From positions 1,869,439 through 1,933,438 of the forward strand of contig NZ_CP099571.1 of assembly GCF_040409795.1 (NCBI RefSeq): a DNA stretch of 64,000 bases, read 5' to 3'. Under the pieces are notes generated by a model, which searched no databases, was not told the origin of the DNA, and saw nothing but the letters and a program-made list of their open reading frames with translations. Position 1 is the first letter of the stretch. Every line of letters begins with the position of its first letter. The stretch comes from Polynucleobacter sp. MWH-UH19D (GTDB lineage: Bacteria; Pseudomonadota; Gammaproteobacteria; Burkholderiales; Burkholderiaceae). Positions 57,343 through 64,000 of the stretch are shown piece by piece. Both the position numbers and the translations under genes were made by a program.

Positions 57343-57846
57343 ATGAATACAACATTGCCCTATATTCAGGCTATTTATATTGCCACTAGCGCTGGCGCCC
57401 CGATGCAATCATTGTCCAAAGTTAAGGTCATTTCAATGGGGATAGAGGGCGATCGATATACCAACGACAAAGGTGCTTACTCAGATATTTATCCCAAAAA
57501 AACGCGCCATCTTAGCTTAATCACTGAATCAGGAATTGCTACTGCTAACGAATGGCTTCTCGCTGGGGACGAGCCAACTTTTGATGCCTCACAAACCCGC
57601 AGAAATATTGTCATTAGCAATATGAGTTCGGATGAGCTTAACTCACTTGTTGGCAAGTCTTTTATCTTAGGGTCTCTTATTCTCAAAGGCACCGAACTAT
57701 GCACACCATGTCAAAGACCCGCACAACTCCTGAGCAAACCAAACTTCATCGATGCATTTGAGGGGCGTGGCGGCTTAAGGGCTGAAATTATTAAAACAGG
57801 AGAGATTTCGGTGGGCGATACATTACGCCCACTGATAAAGGACTGA
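57343..57846 (+). CDS. MOSC domain protein
   Basis: A 167-residue MOSC domain protein. Family marks: YIATSAGAPMQSLSKVKVISMGIEGDRY (near residues 11-38), RRNIVISN, and the conserved Cys in ELCTPCQRP near 127. MOSC domains are known from molybdenum cofactor sulfurases and from reductases that remove N-hydroxyl groups (YiiM). The C-terminal GGLRAEIIKTGEISVGD matches YiiM-type proteins. It starts an operon of four genes (MOSC, GNAT, phosphatase, MipA). Confidence 0.85.
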   Translation: MNTTLPYIQAIYIATSAGAPMQSLSKVKVISMGIEGDRYTNDKGAYSDIYPKKTRHLSLITESGIATANEWLLAGDEPTFDASQTRRNIVISNMSSDELNSLVGKSFILGSLILKGTELCTPCQRPAQLLSKPNFIDAFEGRGGLRAEIIKTGEISVGDTLRPLIKD

Positions 57847-57848
57847 TC

Positions 57849-58244
57849 ATGATTCTCTATCGAGACGATGCAAAAGTAAGTGCCGATGAAGCAATTGATT
57901 TGTATATTCGCTCAACTCTTGGAGAGCGTCGACCAATTCATAGTAAGCCAACTTTTGAGGCAATGTTAAAAAATGCCAATCTCACCATCACTGCCTGGGA
58001 TCGAGAAAAGTTAGTTGGCATTTCGCGATCCTTGACAGATTTTGAATATGTCGCCTATTTGGCTGACCTAGCAGTAGATCAGCAATATCAACGCAAGGGC
58101 ATTGGCAAAGAGCTAATTGCGCAAACGCAAAAGCGTTTAGGATCCAGCTGTATGATTGTTTTACTAGCTGCACCAAAAGCAAATGCATACTACGAGCACA
58201 TTGGCTTTGAACATAATCCACGCGCTTGGACGCTAAAAAATTAG
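57849..58244 (+). CDS. GNAT-family N-acetyltransferase
   Basis: A 131-residue acetyltransferase. The acetyl-CoA binding motif is DLAVDQQYQRKGIGKELIAQTQ near residues 73-94 (R/Q-x-x-G-x-G/A), followed by ANAYYEHIGFEHNP, the family's C-terminal segment. Substrate unknown. Its start is 2 bp after the MOSC stop, and its stop is 1 bp before the phosphatase start, so they are translated as a unit. Confidence 0.87.
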   Translation: MILYRDDAKVSADEAIDLYIRSTLGERRPIHSKPTFEAMLKNANLTITAWDREKLVGISRSLTDFEYVAYLADLAVDQQYQRKGIGKELIAQTQKRLGSSCMIVLLAAPKANAYYEHIGFEHNPRAWTLKN

Positions 58245-58245
58245 T

Positions 58246-58890
58246 ATGAAATCAACTCGCTTTTGCTTAGTGCGTCATGGTGAAACTGATTGGAATGTCG
58301 CTCGACGTCTTCAAGGTCACACCGACATTCCACTAAATGAACATGGGCTAACTCAAGCCAAACAAATGGCAAAAGCCATTAAGGCAATCGACTTACAATT
58401 TGATGTCTTATATTCCAGCGACTTACAACGTGCCGCCAATACAGCAGCTGCAATAGAAGCAATATTTGGTGTTAAAGCAAAGCTTGATCAAGCGCTTCGC
58501 GAGCGACATCTTGGCGCGCTTCAAGGACTCACCACTGACGAAGCCCCAAAGCTCAAATCAGATCTTTGGGCAATTCACTTAAGTCGCAACCTTGATCACC
58601 CCTTGGATGGCGGGGAAAGTATTAGACAGTTTGCACAGCGCATTCATAGTGCTTTAGAAAATATTCGCAAGCAACATGAAGGTAAAACCATTCTGCTGGT
58701 GAGCCATGGAGGTGCTTTAGACATGATGTATCGACTAGCTAGTAAACAATCCTTGGACTCTGAAAAGGCTGTGGCCGTTCCAAACGCATCTTTAAATTGG
58801 ATTAGTCATAATGGAAGCTTTTGGCAAGTGGACAAATGGGCTGAAACAGGTCATTTAAAAAATGCGGCTCTTGATAATTTAGATCTTTAG
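58246..58890 (+). CDS. Histidine phosphatase family protein
   Basis: A 214-residue phosphatase of the phosphoglycerate-mutase-like branch. The catalytic RHGETDWN is at residue 10, DLQRAANTA near 62, ERHLGALQG near 88 and the second histidine in SHGGALDMM near 152. Possible roles are CobC, GpmB-like or small phosphatase; I cannot decide which. It is the third gene of its operon. Confidence 0.88.
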   Translation: MKSTRFCLVRHGETDWNVARRLQGHTDIPLNEHGLTQAKQMAKAIKAIDLQFDVLYSSDLQRAANTAAAIEAIFGVKAKLDQALRERHLGALQGLTTDEAPKLKSDLWAIHLSRNLDHPLDGGESIRQFAQRIHSALENIRKQHEGKTILLVSHGGALDMMYRLASKQSLDSEKAVAVPNASLNWISHNGSFWQVDKWAETGHLKNAALDNLDL

Positions 58891-58918
58891 ACAAATCAAC
58901 ATGTCCTATCATGGACAG

Positions 58919-59701
58919 ATGAAATTGATCATTAAGCTCTTAATTGGCCTAATCGGCATCACCCTATCTATTTTTGCCTATGCCTTAGATGTAGAACCGG
59001 TAGATGTGCCCAATGGCTTGCCCGATCGTATTGTTGGCGATATCGGTGTTGCGGTCTATACCTCCAATATGCATATTGGTACAGAAGGAACTCAATCTTT
59101 AGTGCTGCCTTATGCTTTTTTTGATTACAAGCGATTTTTTGTTCGAATCGATGAGGTGGGCATTAAAACATTTGAGCTTGGCAATGGCTACCTTGAGATC
59201 ATTGGAAAAATTGATCTCAATACTTACAAAGTTAAGTCGCCATTTAATGGCGCCTCGATTAATCGGAGTGATCCGATTCCGCTGGGCATTGGCACCTATC
59301 AAGAAACACCTATTGGTGGTTTTTTTGCGAATGCATACCATGACTTTGGTAAATCTCATGGGGCCCTTTATGAGCTTTTGTATTTTGCTGAAATAGAAAC
59401 TTATAAAAATGTGGTGCTATATCCAGAACTTGGAATTGAAAGGCAATCTAGCCAGTATGCCAACTACTACTATGGTATGAATGCTGGCGAAGTAAATGCA
59501 ACAGGCTATGCAGCCTATGTTGCGCCAGCCACCAATAATTTAATAGCGGGCTTCATGCTTGAAATTCCGGTAGTGGATAACTGGTATGTGAATCTTTATG
59601 GGCGTCGCAAATGGTTAGGTAATGGCATTAATAACAGCTCCGTCATGAATCGCTCATTTCAAGATAATATTTTTGCTGCACTTGCTTATCGCTTTAAATA
59701 A
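58919..59701 (+). CDS. MipA/OmpV-family outer-membrane protein
   Basis: A 260-residue outer-membrane protein with an N-terminal signal (IIKLLIGLIGITLSIFAYA) and a mostly beta-strand body ending in AALAYRFK, the usual C-terminal aromatic of a barrel. The pattern (GDIGVAVYTSNMHIG, ANAYHDFGKSHGALYELLYFAEI, PELGIERQSSQYANYYYG) fits MipA/OmpV. MipA interacts with peptidoglycan enzymes in E. coli; others are stress or scaffold proteins. I chose the ATG at 58919 as the signal begins there; an ATG 18 bp earlier is possible. Confidence 0.8.
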   Translation: MKLIIKLLIGLIGITLSIFAYALDVEPVDVPNGLPDRIVGDIGVAVYTSNMHIGTEGTQSLVLPYAFFDYKRFFVRIDEVGIKTFELGNGYLEIIGKIDLNTYKVKSPFNGASINRSDPIPLGIGTYQETPIGGFFANAYHDFGKSHGALYELLYFAEIETYKNVVLYPELGIERQSSQYANYYYGMNAGEVNATGYAAYVAPATNNLIAGFMLEIPVVDNWYVNLYGRRKWLGNGINNSSVMNRSFQDNIFAALAYRFK

Positions 59702-59702
59702 A

Positions 59703-59730
59703 AAATAGGCCACTAATTGGCGGCCTATTT
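59703..59730. terminator. Hairpin terminator between MipA-like and riboswitch genes
   Basis: AAATAGGCC and GGCCTATTT form a 9-bp stem with a 10-nt loop. On the minus strand it is followed by TTTTTTATTT, a good intrinsic terminator for the 63-residue gene of the riboswitch unit. On the plus strand the T-run is short, so it is a weaker terminator for the MipA-like gene. Confidence 0.85.
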
Positions 59731-59738
59731 AGCAAATG

Positions 59739-59930
59739 CTATTTTGCAATATTGAGCCGATTATGGCTCGACGAGCAAAAATCAACAATTACATCTGCAA
59801 AACTCAAGTAACGAGAATTGCTTTTTCTGAAACTGTCAATTTCGGCTGCCAAACGTGAGGTTTCATCTTTAAATCCAACATCTTCATACCCAGGATGGTA
59901 CGGCGCTTCTTCCACAAATTTATTGCTCAT
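59739..59930 (-). CDS. Hypothetical 63-residue protein controlled by a glycine riboswitch
   Basis: A 63-residue soluble-looking protein with no signal peptide or membrane helix and mixed charge (MSNKFVEEAPYHPGYEDVGF at the start). It has one Cys and one helix-prone central part (SRLAAEIDSFRKSNSRYLSFADVI). I do not recognise a family. AAGG lies about 6 nt before the ATG. It is the only open frame of note between a tandem glycine riboswitch and a terminator, so its expression should depend on glycine. Its role cannot be inferred beyond that. Confidence 0.6.
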   Translation of the reverse strand: MSNKFVEEAPYHPGYEDVGFKDETSRLAAEIDSFRKSNSRYLSFADVIVDFCSSSHNRLNIAK

Positions 59931-60019
59931 ATTTATACCTTACGTAATTAATCTTTAAGATCTATTAAAGATGCATCAAAATATTCTGCCAATGCAGAGC
60001 CAAAAGATAGGCAAATTAC

Positions 60020-60037
60020 TTAAGTAGAGTTGTGCAT
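60020..60037 (-). CDS. Possible five-residue upstream ORF in the riboswitch leader
   Basis: ATG-CAC-AAC-TCT-ACT-TAA (MHNST) has a GGGAG 6 nt upstream, a better ribosome site than that of the main gene. It sits between the riboswitch and the 63-residue gene. It could be a leader peptide in the expression platform. Short ORFs with a chance Shine-Dalgarno are common, so confidence is low. Confidence 0.3.
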   Translation of the reverse strand: MHNST

Positions 60038-60080
60038 GCTGTACTCCCAAAGCGATCCAAGACACACGTGGTGTATGGAT

Positions 60081-60269
60081 GCCGCTCCCCCTGTCCTTGA
60101 TACCTGAGAGATTCATGTCAAGCTATGCTTGACACTTGCTCCTTCGGTGCACCATTAGAGGTGACTCTCCAGACGGCAGTTAAAGTTAAGCAGTACATTC
60201 CTAGTAGATACCTGAGCGTTCATGGGAGTTTGCGCCTTCGGTGGAGGGCATGCCCTCACTCTCCTGCTT
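60081..60269 (-). promoter_or_regulatory. Tandem glycine riboswitch
   Basis: On the minus strand two aptamers follow each other, each with the three conserved blocks of this class. Aptamer 1 (about 60269-60188): GGAGAG, CACCGAAGGCGCAA, then GCTCAGG, closed by CTGCTT/AAGCAG pairing (P1). Aptamer 2 (about 60179-60081): GGAGAG, CACCGAAGGAGCAA, then TCTCAGGTATCAAGGACAGG, closed by GCCG/CGGC. Glycine binding turns on gcv or transport genes elsewhere; here no gcv or symporter gene is downstream, only the 63-residue gene. The structural match is very strong; the boundaries are approximate. Confidence 0.93.
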
Positions 60270-60276
60270 GTTGAAG

Positions 60277-60282
60277 ATTATA
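60277..60282 (-). promoter_or_regulatory. -10 box of the glycine riboswitch transcript
   Basis: TATAAT lies on the minus strand about 7 nt before the first base of aptamer 1, so transcription would start right at the riboswitch. No good -35 hexamer is visible at 16-18 bp. The region falls after the TauE-like gene stop, so the unit may be independent of that gene. Confidence 0.6.
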
Positions 60283-60333
60283 TCTGTGAATTGTTGCGCT
60301 TATCTAGTGAGTTTTACCTATGCTTCAAAAATA

Positions 60334-61080
60334 TCAAAAAGTCATCAGTAATATAGCGAGTCCTGAGATCAACATTACCAACTCCATCAGCATTAAGAAT
60401 TTTTCTTCTGGCAGAGCTAAAACAATTTTCTTTGAAAAAATGGCGCCCATCAAAACAAATATGCCAATAAATAAGCCTTGAACTATCGCAGCAGTATTCA
60501 AAAATCCTAACTGATGAAAAGTAATTCCTTTTGTAAAAAGAATCGATAAAGTGCTTGCCGCTTCAGTCCCCAAAAATGCACCCTTGCTTAAGCCATAAGC
60601 CAAGAAGAATGGTGTATTGATTGCGCCGGTGGTGGCAACAATTCCAGTCAGATAACCAATACCTGCACCTACCAAACTCATCTGCCAAAGTTTTAAATAA
60701 AAGTTTTTGTTGCGCATCCATCTACGAATTGGGATCAGCGCTATCAAAAAAAATCCCAAGGTCATTTCTATAAACTTCTCATTTAAAGAAACTAAAGTAT
60801 TAACCCCCAAAACTACTGCGGGCGCGCCGGCTAGGCTATAGACAAAACAAACCTTCCAATCAATCTGATTCCACCACAAAAAAATGCGAGATAAATTTGC
60901 TACTGTAGCCACTAATGCAATGATCGGAATCGCCTGTATTGGTCCGTAGAAATAAACCAGGGCTGGCATCAAAATAATGGTGGTTCCAAACCCGATGACT
61001 CCCCCCAATACTCCAGCCACCAAGCCCAACGAGCCCAGCACAAAGCCCTGCAAAACATAATCAGCGAGACTCGTAATCAA
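60334..61080 (-). CDS. TauE/SafE-family (DUF81) membrane protein
   Basis: A 248-residue inner-membrane protein with about eight helices of the TauE/SafE family, associated with export or uptake of sulfite, sulfoacetate and other small anions. GVLGGVIGFGTTIILMPALVYF near residues 23-44 and VGAGIGYLTGIVATTGAINTPFFLAYGL near 137-164 show the duplicated repeat. The start is a TTG at 61080; no ATG is available early in frame. It follows a ModA-like binding protein gene by 7 bp. Confidence 0.85.
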   Translation of the reverse strand: MITSLADYVLQGFVLGSLGLVAGVLGGVIGFGTTIILMPALVYFYGPIQAIPIIALVATVANLSRIFLWWNQIDWKVCFVYSLAGAPAVVLGVNTLVSLNEKFIEMTLGFFLIALIPIRRWMRNKNFYLKLWQMSLVGAGIGYLTGIVATTGAINTPFFLAYGLSKGAFLGTEAASTLSILFTKGITFHQLGFLNTAAIVQGLFIGIFVLMGAIFSKKIVLALPEEKFLMLMELVMLISGLAILLMTF

Positions 61081-61087
61081 AATCGGG

Positions 61088-61882
61088 CTACCAAGGCAAT
61101 GCCGGTAAGACTGGTTTTAGACCTGCCTTCTGAATAGTGGGTGCCGCCTTGGGGGAGGCTAGAAATGCAATTAGATCTCTTGAGGCATTGAGATTTGAAA
61201 CATTGCTAGTGATGCCCGCAGAGAATAAAACAGTTTGCTGAACCTCTGGCGGAATCTCGCCAATAAAATCAATTCCTGAAATCGGAATTAATTCACTCAC
61301 CTGCTGAAAACCTAATTCCGCATCACCTCTTGCAACTACAGTACCAACGCGCTCACTGTAAATCTTTTTTGCAGTCTTACTCATTTGCTCTGCAATGCCT
61401 AACTTCGGAAATAGATCGTTGGATAAATAGGTTCCGCTTGCGCTGGCTGAGTAAGCCACAGATTTTGCATTCAAGAGCGCCTGCTTAAGAGCGGGGACAG
61501 TGCTAATGTCTGGCTTAGGAGCGCCCGCTTTAACAGCCGCACCAATTACAGACGCAACCAGATCCACACGAGTGCCTGATTGAACTGCTCCACTTTTAAT
61601 GAAATTATCTAAAGATGGTGATGCCAAAATCAAGACATCAAACTTTTCATCTCTTGCCAGTCTTGAAGGAATTGAATCTGGTGCTGATCCCATTGATGAG
61701 CCGTAAGAAATAATCACTTTGTTGGGCGATTGTTTTTCATACTCTGGCACCAATGCTTTTAATGCTTCAGCAAATGCGCCAGAAGTAATTACTTGGATGT
61801 CGGCTGCAAAAGCAGATGTGACACCAAGTACGCCAATAATAGTAATTAGGATGCACTGTTTAATCCAAATGAAGGTTTTCAT
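61088..61882 (-). CDS. ModA-like periplasmic substrate-binding protein
   Basis: A 264-residue periplasmic protein of the molybdate-binding ModA type. The signal peptide covers about residues 1-27 (ends TSAFAA). The mature part shows ITSGAFAEALKALVPEYEKQS, YGSSMGSAPDSIPSRL and FDVLILASPSLDNFIKSGAV, in the class 2 binding-protein pattern. No ABC permease or ATPase gene is near; its neighbour is a TauE/SafE permease. It may serve a distant transporter or be linked with the TauE-like gene. Anion identity is open. Confidence 0.8.
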   Translation of the reverse strand: MKTFIWIKQCILITIIGVLGVTSAFAADIQVITSGAFAEALKALVPEYEKQSPNKVIISYGSSMGSAPDSIPSRLARDEKFDVLILASPSLDNFIKSGAVQSGTRVDLVASVIGAAVKAGAPKPDISTVPALKQALLNAKSVAYSASASGTYLSNDLFPKLGIAEQMSKTAKKIYSERVGTVVARGDAELGFQQVSELIPISGIDFIGEIPPEVQQTVLFSAGITSNVSNLNASRDLIAFLASPKAAPTIQKAGLKPVLPALPW

Positions 61883-61943
61883 TTTCTTTTCCTAAACCTT
61901 AGTATCCAATTGTTTGTGATGTTTTTTACTCAGTCGACTTACA

Positions 61944-62096
61944 TTACCTGCCTTGGCAAGCAACTGGCATTTCCCACAACGGCTTTTCTTGGCTGAAGTC
62001 GCAATTCACGCCCACTGGCGAATTAGTGCTTGCAAGACACCCGCTCAGGGATAAAGCCATTGCGGCAATAGAAATTGTTAAGGCGAATCTTTTCAT
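61944..62096 (-). CDS. Small 50-residue lipoprotein
   Basis: A 50-residue lipoprotein: MKRFALTISIAAMALSLSGC is a basic-then-hydrophobic signal with the lipobox LSGC (Cys20). The remaining 30 residues (CLASTNSP...) carry two more cysteines, which could form a disulphide. GAGTG lies just before the ATG. It lies 61 bp upstream of the ModA-like gene on the same strand. No family is recognised. It is below the usual length cut-off for gene finding. Confidence 0.6.
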   Translation of the reverse strand: MKRFALTISIAAMALSLSGCLASTNSPVGVNCDFSQEKPLWEMPVACQGR

Positions 62097-62264
62097 AATC
62101 ACTCATTTATAGATGTTGCTAGCACGATTTGTCGTCTAATCGTAAACCAATCTTTTCACATAATCGATTTTTCAGATCAATAAAATCAAAATAATTCGTT
62201 AGGATAATAAGCAACTGTGCCGCCATAATGATCCTATAGTGTTTATTTATTAGGAGAGATAACC

Positions 62265-62756
62265 ATGGCTGCAAAATCATCCAAAACCGCAATTGATATT
62301 GGTATTAGTGAAAAGGATCGAAAAGAGATTGCCAGGGGTTTATCTGCACTCTTGGCCGATAGCTACTCTCTTTACTTAATGACTCATAATTTCCACTGGA
62401 ATGTCAAAGGCCCAATGTTCAATACCCTTCATACCATGTTCATGGCTCAATACACAGAGCAATGGGCAGCCCTTGATCTAATCGCCGAACGAATCAGAGC
62501 GCTTGGTGAGCCAGCACCAGGGACCTATAAAGAGTTTGCTAAGCTGAGCTCGATTGATGAAGTACAAGGAACTCCGAAAGCAATGGAAATGGTTAGGCTT
62601 CTTGTTAAGGCGCAAGAAGCTACTGCCAAGACTGCTCGCAAACTATTTCCAGTGGTTAATAAAGCGAACGATCAACCTACTGCCGATTTACTCACTCAGA
62701 GACAAGATGTACATGAGAAAACTGCTTGGATGTTACGCAGCCTACTGGAAGAATAA
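62265..62756 (+). CDS. dps: Dps-family ferritin-like DNA-protection protein
   Basis: A 163-residue Dps/miniferritin, a 12-mer that oxidises Fe(II) with hydrogen peroxide and coats DNA. The intersubunit ferroxidase residues are visible: THNFHWNVKGPMFNTLH near residues 43-59 (His ligands) and WAALDLIAERIRALGEPAPG near 69-88 (Asp and Glu). The N-terminus is Lys/Ser-rich (AAKSSKTAIDIG), as in DNA-binding Dps proteins. AGGAGAG lies ahead of the ATG. It is monocistronic, with an inverted repeat after its stop. Confidence 0.93.
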   Translation: MAAKSSKTAIDIGISEKDRKEIARGLSALLADSYSLYLMTHNFHWNVKGPMFNTLHTMFMAQYTEQWAALDLIAERIRALGEPAPGTYKEFAKLSSIDEVQGTPKAMEMVRLLVKAQEATAKTARKLFPVVNKANDQPTADLLTQRQDVHEKTAWMLRSLLEE

Positions 62757-62764
62757 GCATCAAA

Positions 62765-62819
62765 GGAGTTTATATAGCAACGGCAATTGGCTGCTAGCGA
62801 AAAGGAGTATATAAACTCC
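62765..62819. repeat. Perfect 12-bp inverted repeat between dps and the MAPEG gene
   Basis: GGAGTTTATATA (62765-62776) and TATATAAACTCC (62808-62819) are perfect inverted repeats 31 bp apart, with an inner TAGCA/TGCTA pair. The right arm runs into the MAPEG coding region (its stop lies at 62794). There is no T-run, so it may be a convergent-gene stem or a protein-binding site. Confidence 0.45.
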
Positions 62820-63192
62820 AGACCAGATTCAATATAACTAAAGCTATTAATGTATTGAAGGTAAATTTCATTCCAAGAATTCGCTTACTAAAATCTGGGG
62901 GCGGCACATTAATGCCCTTGGCGTGAATCATCCGACCAACAATCAAAGTAATACCTGGAATAGCAACTAGCCACCAAGGTGCTCCATTAAGCTCTAAACA
63001 GGCGATCAAAATAATTCCAAACGGAACATACTCGGCAAAGTTTCCCTGGGCACGAATTGCTCGCTCAAGATCTTCGTGACCACCACTGCCTAAGCCAACC
63101 TTATTTTTTCTTCTTAGCCCAATAACAGCAAATGAAAGCTTAATAAAGATGATGGTTAATAAAGAGGCAATGATTGAAGTAACTATTAACAT
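62794..63192 (-). CDS. MAPEG-family membrane protein
   Basis: A 132-residue integral membrane protein with four helices. GSGGHEDLERAIRAQGNFAEYVPFGIILIACLELNG (about residues 35-70) is the MAPEG signature, with the conserved Arg/Gln/Asn and Glu that bind glutathione in the human family. PGITLIVGRMIHAKGINV follows. Bacterial members may be glutathione-linked peroxidases or transferases. It is convergent with dps, 37 bp between stops. Confidence 0.9.
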   Translation of the reverse strand: MLIVTSIIASLLTIIFIKLSFAVIGLRRKNKVGLGSGGHEDLERAIRAQGNFAEYVPFGIILIACLELNGAPWWLVAIPGITLIVGRMIHAKGINVPPPDFSKRILGMKFTFNTLIALVILNLVWSLYTPFR

Positions 63193-63233
63193 TTAGATCT
63201 CCGAGAGGTTTCCCCAAATATTACTCAGAAAAT

Positions 63234-63256
63234 AAAAAACCACCCGAAGGTGGTTT
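63234..63256 (-). terminator. Intrinsic terminator of the alpha/beta hydrolase gene
   Basis: On the minus strand AAACCACC and GGTGGTTT form an 8-bp stem with a TTCG tetraloop, followed by a T-rich run (TTTTTTATTTT). It lies after the stop of the hydrolase gene and is the clearest terminator on this strand. Confidence 0.9.
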
Positions 63257-63311
63257 TGGTGTTTCTTGGCGGACCGAGGCAGAATCAACCAGGGTCGAAA
63301 ATGCTTGGCTC

Positions 63312-64000
63312 TCACCGCATAAAAGCATTAAGAGTTTCAGCAAATTTTTTATGCTGCTGAAATAAAAAAGCATGCCCACCGTCAAAGTATGCCAACCAAG
63401 CAAATGGGATCTGATTCGCAATAATTTGTGAATTTTTGGGGACATCAAGGATGTCATATTGGCCATCTGCTACCAACACAGGAACCTTAATATTTTTTAA
63501 ATCAACGAAATTCTTATTGTCCGCATCCCAAAGGGTTGTTCTCGCCCGAGTTTGACGTAGCTTAGATTCTTTAGAAATAACAAAATCATCAGGAACTGTT
63601 CCCGCCAACTTCGCAGCCTGCTCCCTTGCTAGCGCATCTTTAGCGGCTTGTTTTCCAGCTTCATTATTCGGGAACAGAAGTGCGACATTTTCCATAACCG
63701 ATAAATGGGGATTGTTTAGCTCCTCCTCGGTCTTTTTACTTGCTTTAACCTGATACTTGCCGCCCGGGTTTGGCGCACAAAGAATACCTTTAATAACCAA
63801 GTCGGGATGTCTAATCAAAAACTGTTGCGCAACACGGGCCCCCATTGACCAGCCCAGAACATTGGCTTTTTTATAACCAAGCGCTTTTACCAGCCCAGCG
63901 GCATCATCAGCCATCTGAGCCATGGTAGTTTTGTTTTCTTTGGTGTCCGTTGACAGCCCTATGCCACGATTATCAAACAGTATCAAAGTATTGTTTTTGG
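63312..64000 (-). CDS. Alpha/beta hydrolase (5' end beyond window)
   Basis: An alpha/beta hydrolase whose N-terminus is outside the window; the frame is open to the last base (preceding NNTLILFDNRG). The nucleophile serine is in VLGWSMGARVAQQFL, the usual G-x-S-x-G elbow; the acid Asp in VADGQYDILD and the His in FDGGHAFLFQ near the C-terminus complete the triad. The opening DNRGIGLS is an oxyanion-loop motif. The substrate is unknown. A terminator follows. Confidence 0.88.
   Translation of the reverse strand, partial: KNNTLILFDNRGIGLSTDTKENKTTMAQMADDAAGLVKALGYKKANVLGWSMGARVAQQFLIRHPDLVIKGILCAPNPGGKYQVKASKKTEEELNNPHLSVMENVALLFPNNEAGKQAAKDALAREQAAKLAGTVPDDFVISKESKLRQTRARTTLWDADNKNFVDLKNIKVPVLVADGQYDILDVPKNSQIIANQIPFAWLAYFDGGHAFLFQQHKKFAETLNAFMR

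Overview
The window reads as chromosomal DNA from a betaproteobacterium of the Burkholderiaceae, most likely a free-living freshwater Polynucleobacter. This rests on the moderate GC content, dense housekeeping content with very short intergenic gaps, frequent TTG starts, and Burkholderiales-type gene order (gatCAB | mreBCD-mrdA-rodA, dksA-argB-slmA-metX-metW, ahcY-metF behind an SAH riboswitch). The genus is an inference from protein style and synteny; no rRNA is present. I see no phage, IS element, tRNA or CRISPR array. Both ends cut a gene: metH at the left and an alpha/beta hydrolase at the right.

Layout. 1-4.8 kb: metH 5' end, a PhaM-like PHA-granule protein, an MBL hydrolase, a short DUF1289 gene, an AcuI-type reductase, a lipoprotein, a flavin reductase and a GST. 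4.8-10.7 kb: a tripartite RND efflux operon. 10.8-16.3 kb: glmS, glmU, ttcA, folB and a pteridine-reductase-like SDR. 16.4-22.2 kb: MidA-like methyltransferase, cca, an NDUFA9-like protein, a lytic transglycosylase and 5-formyl-THF cyclo-ligase. 22.2-26 kb: the methyl cycle (metF, ahcY with SAH riboswitch, metK with a structured leader). 26.1-30.4 kb: two lipid A acyltransferase-like genes, dapF, pyrE and xthA. 30.4-41.7 kb: one long minus-strand stretch (gatCAB, DUF484-xerC, a COG0523 GTPase, dksA-argB-slmA-metX-metW-ampG). 41.7-47.3 kb: the rod-shape operon, closed by a strong terminator shared with hupB. 47.8-53.4 kb: an envelope/signalling block (LpxO-like hydroxylase, carbonic anhydrase, third acyltransferase, phosphoesterase plus Ser/Thr kinase-UspA fusion). 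53.4-55.9 kb: an rRNA pseudouridine synthase and prfC. 55.9-64 kb: small accessory genes, a tandem glycine riboswitch unit, a TauE-like exporter with a ModA-like binding protein, Dps and a MAPEG protein.

How the genes work together. metH, metF, metK, ahcY, metX and metW cover methionine and SAM turnover. glmS and glmU make UDP-GlcNAc, which feeds cell-wall and LPS synthesis. DapF, AmpG, the lytic transglycosylase and MreBCD-PBP2-RodA build and recycle peptidoglycan. Three acyltransferases and an LpxO-like enzyme probably tailor lipid A.

The most interesting observations are: (1) a self-contained tandem glycine riboswitch unit with its own -10 box and terminator that controls only an unrecognised 63-residue protein; (2) prfC, whose GTPase P-loop lies upstream of any ATG, GTG or TTG, so it must start at ATT or ATC (or the sequence has an error); (3) glmU, whose lysine-rich tail continues in the -1 frame to a stop that overlaps the glmS start codon; (4) a structured metK leader with two mutually exclusive pairings; (5) a perfect 11-bp inverted repeat covering the probable ahcY -10 box just before the SAH riboswitch.
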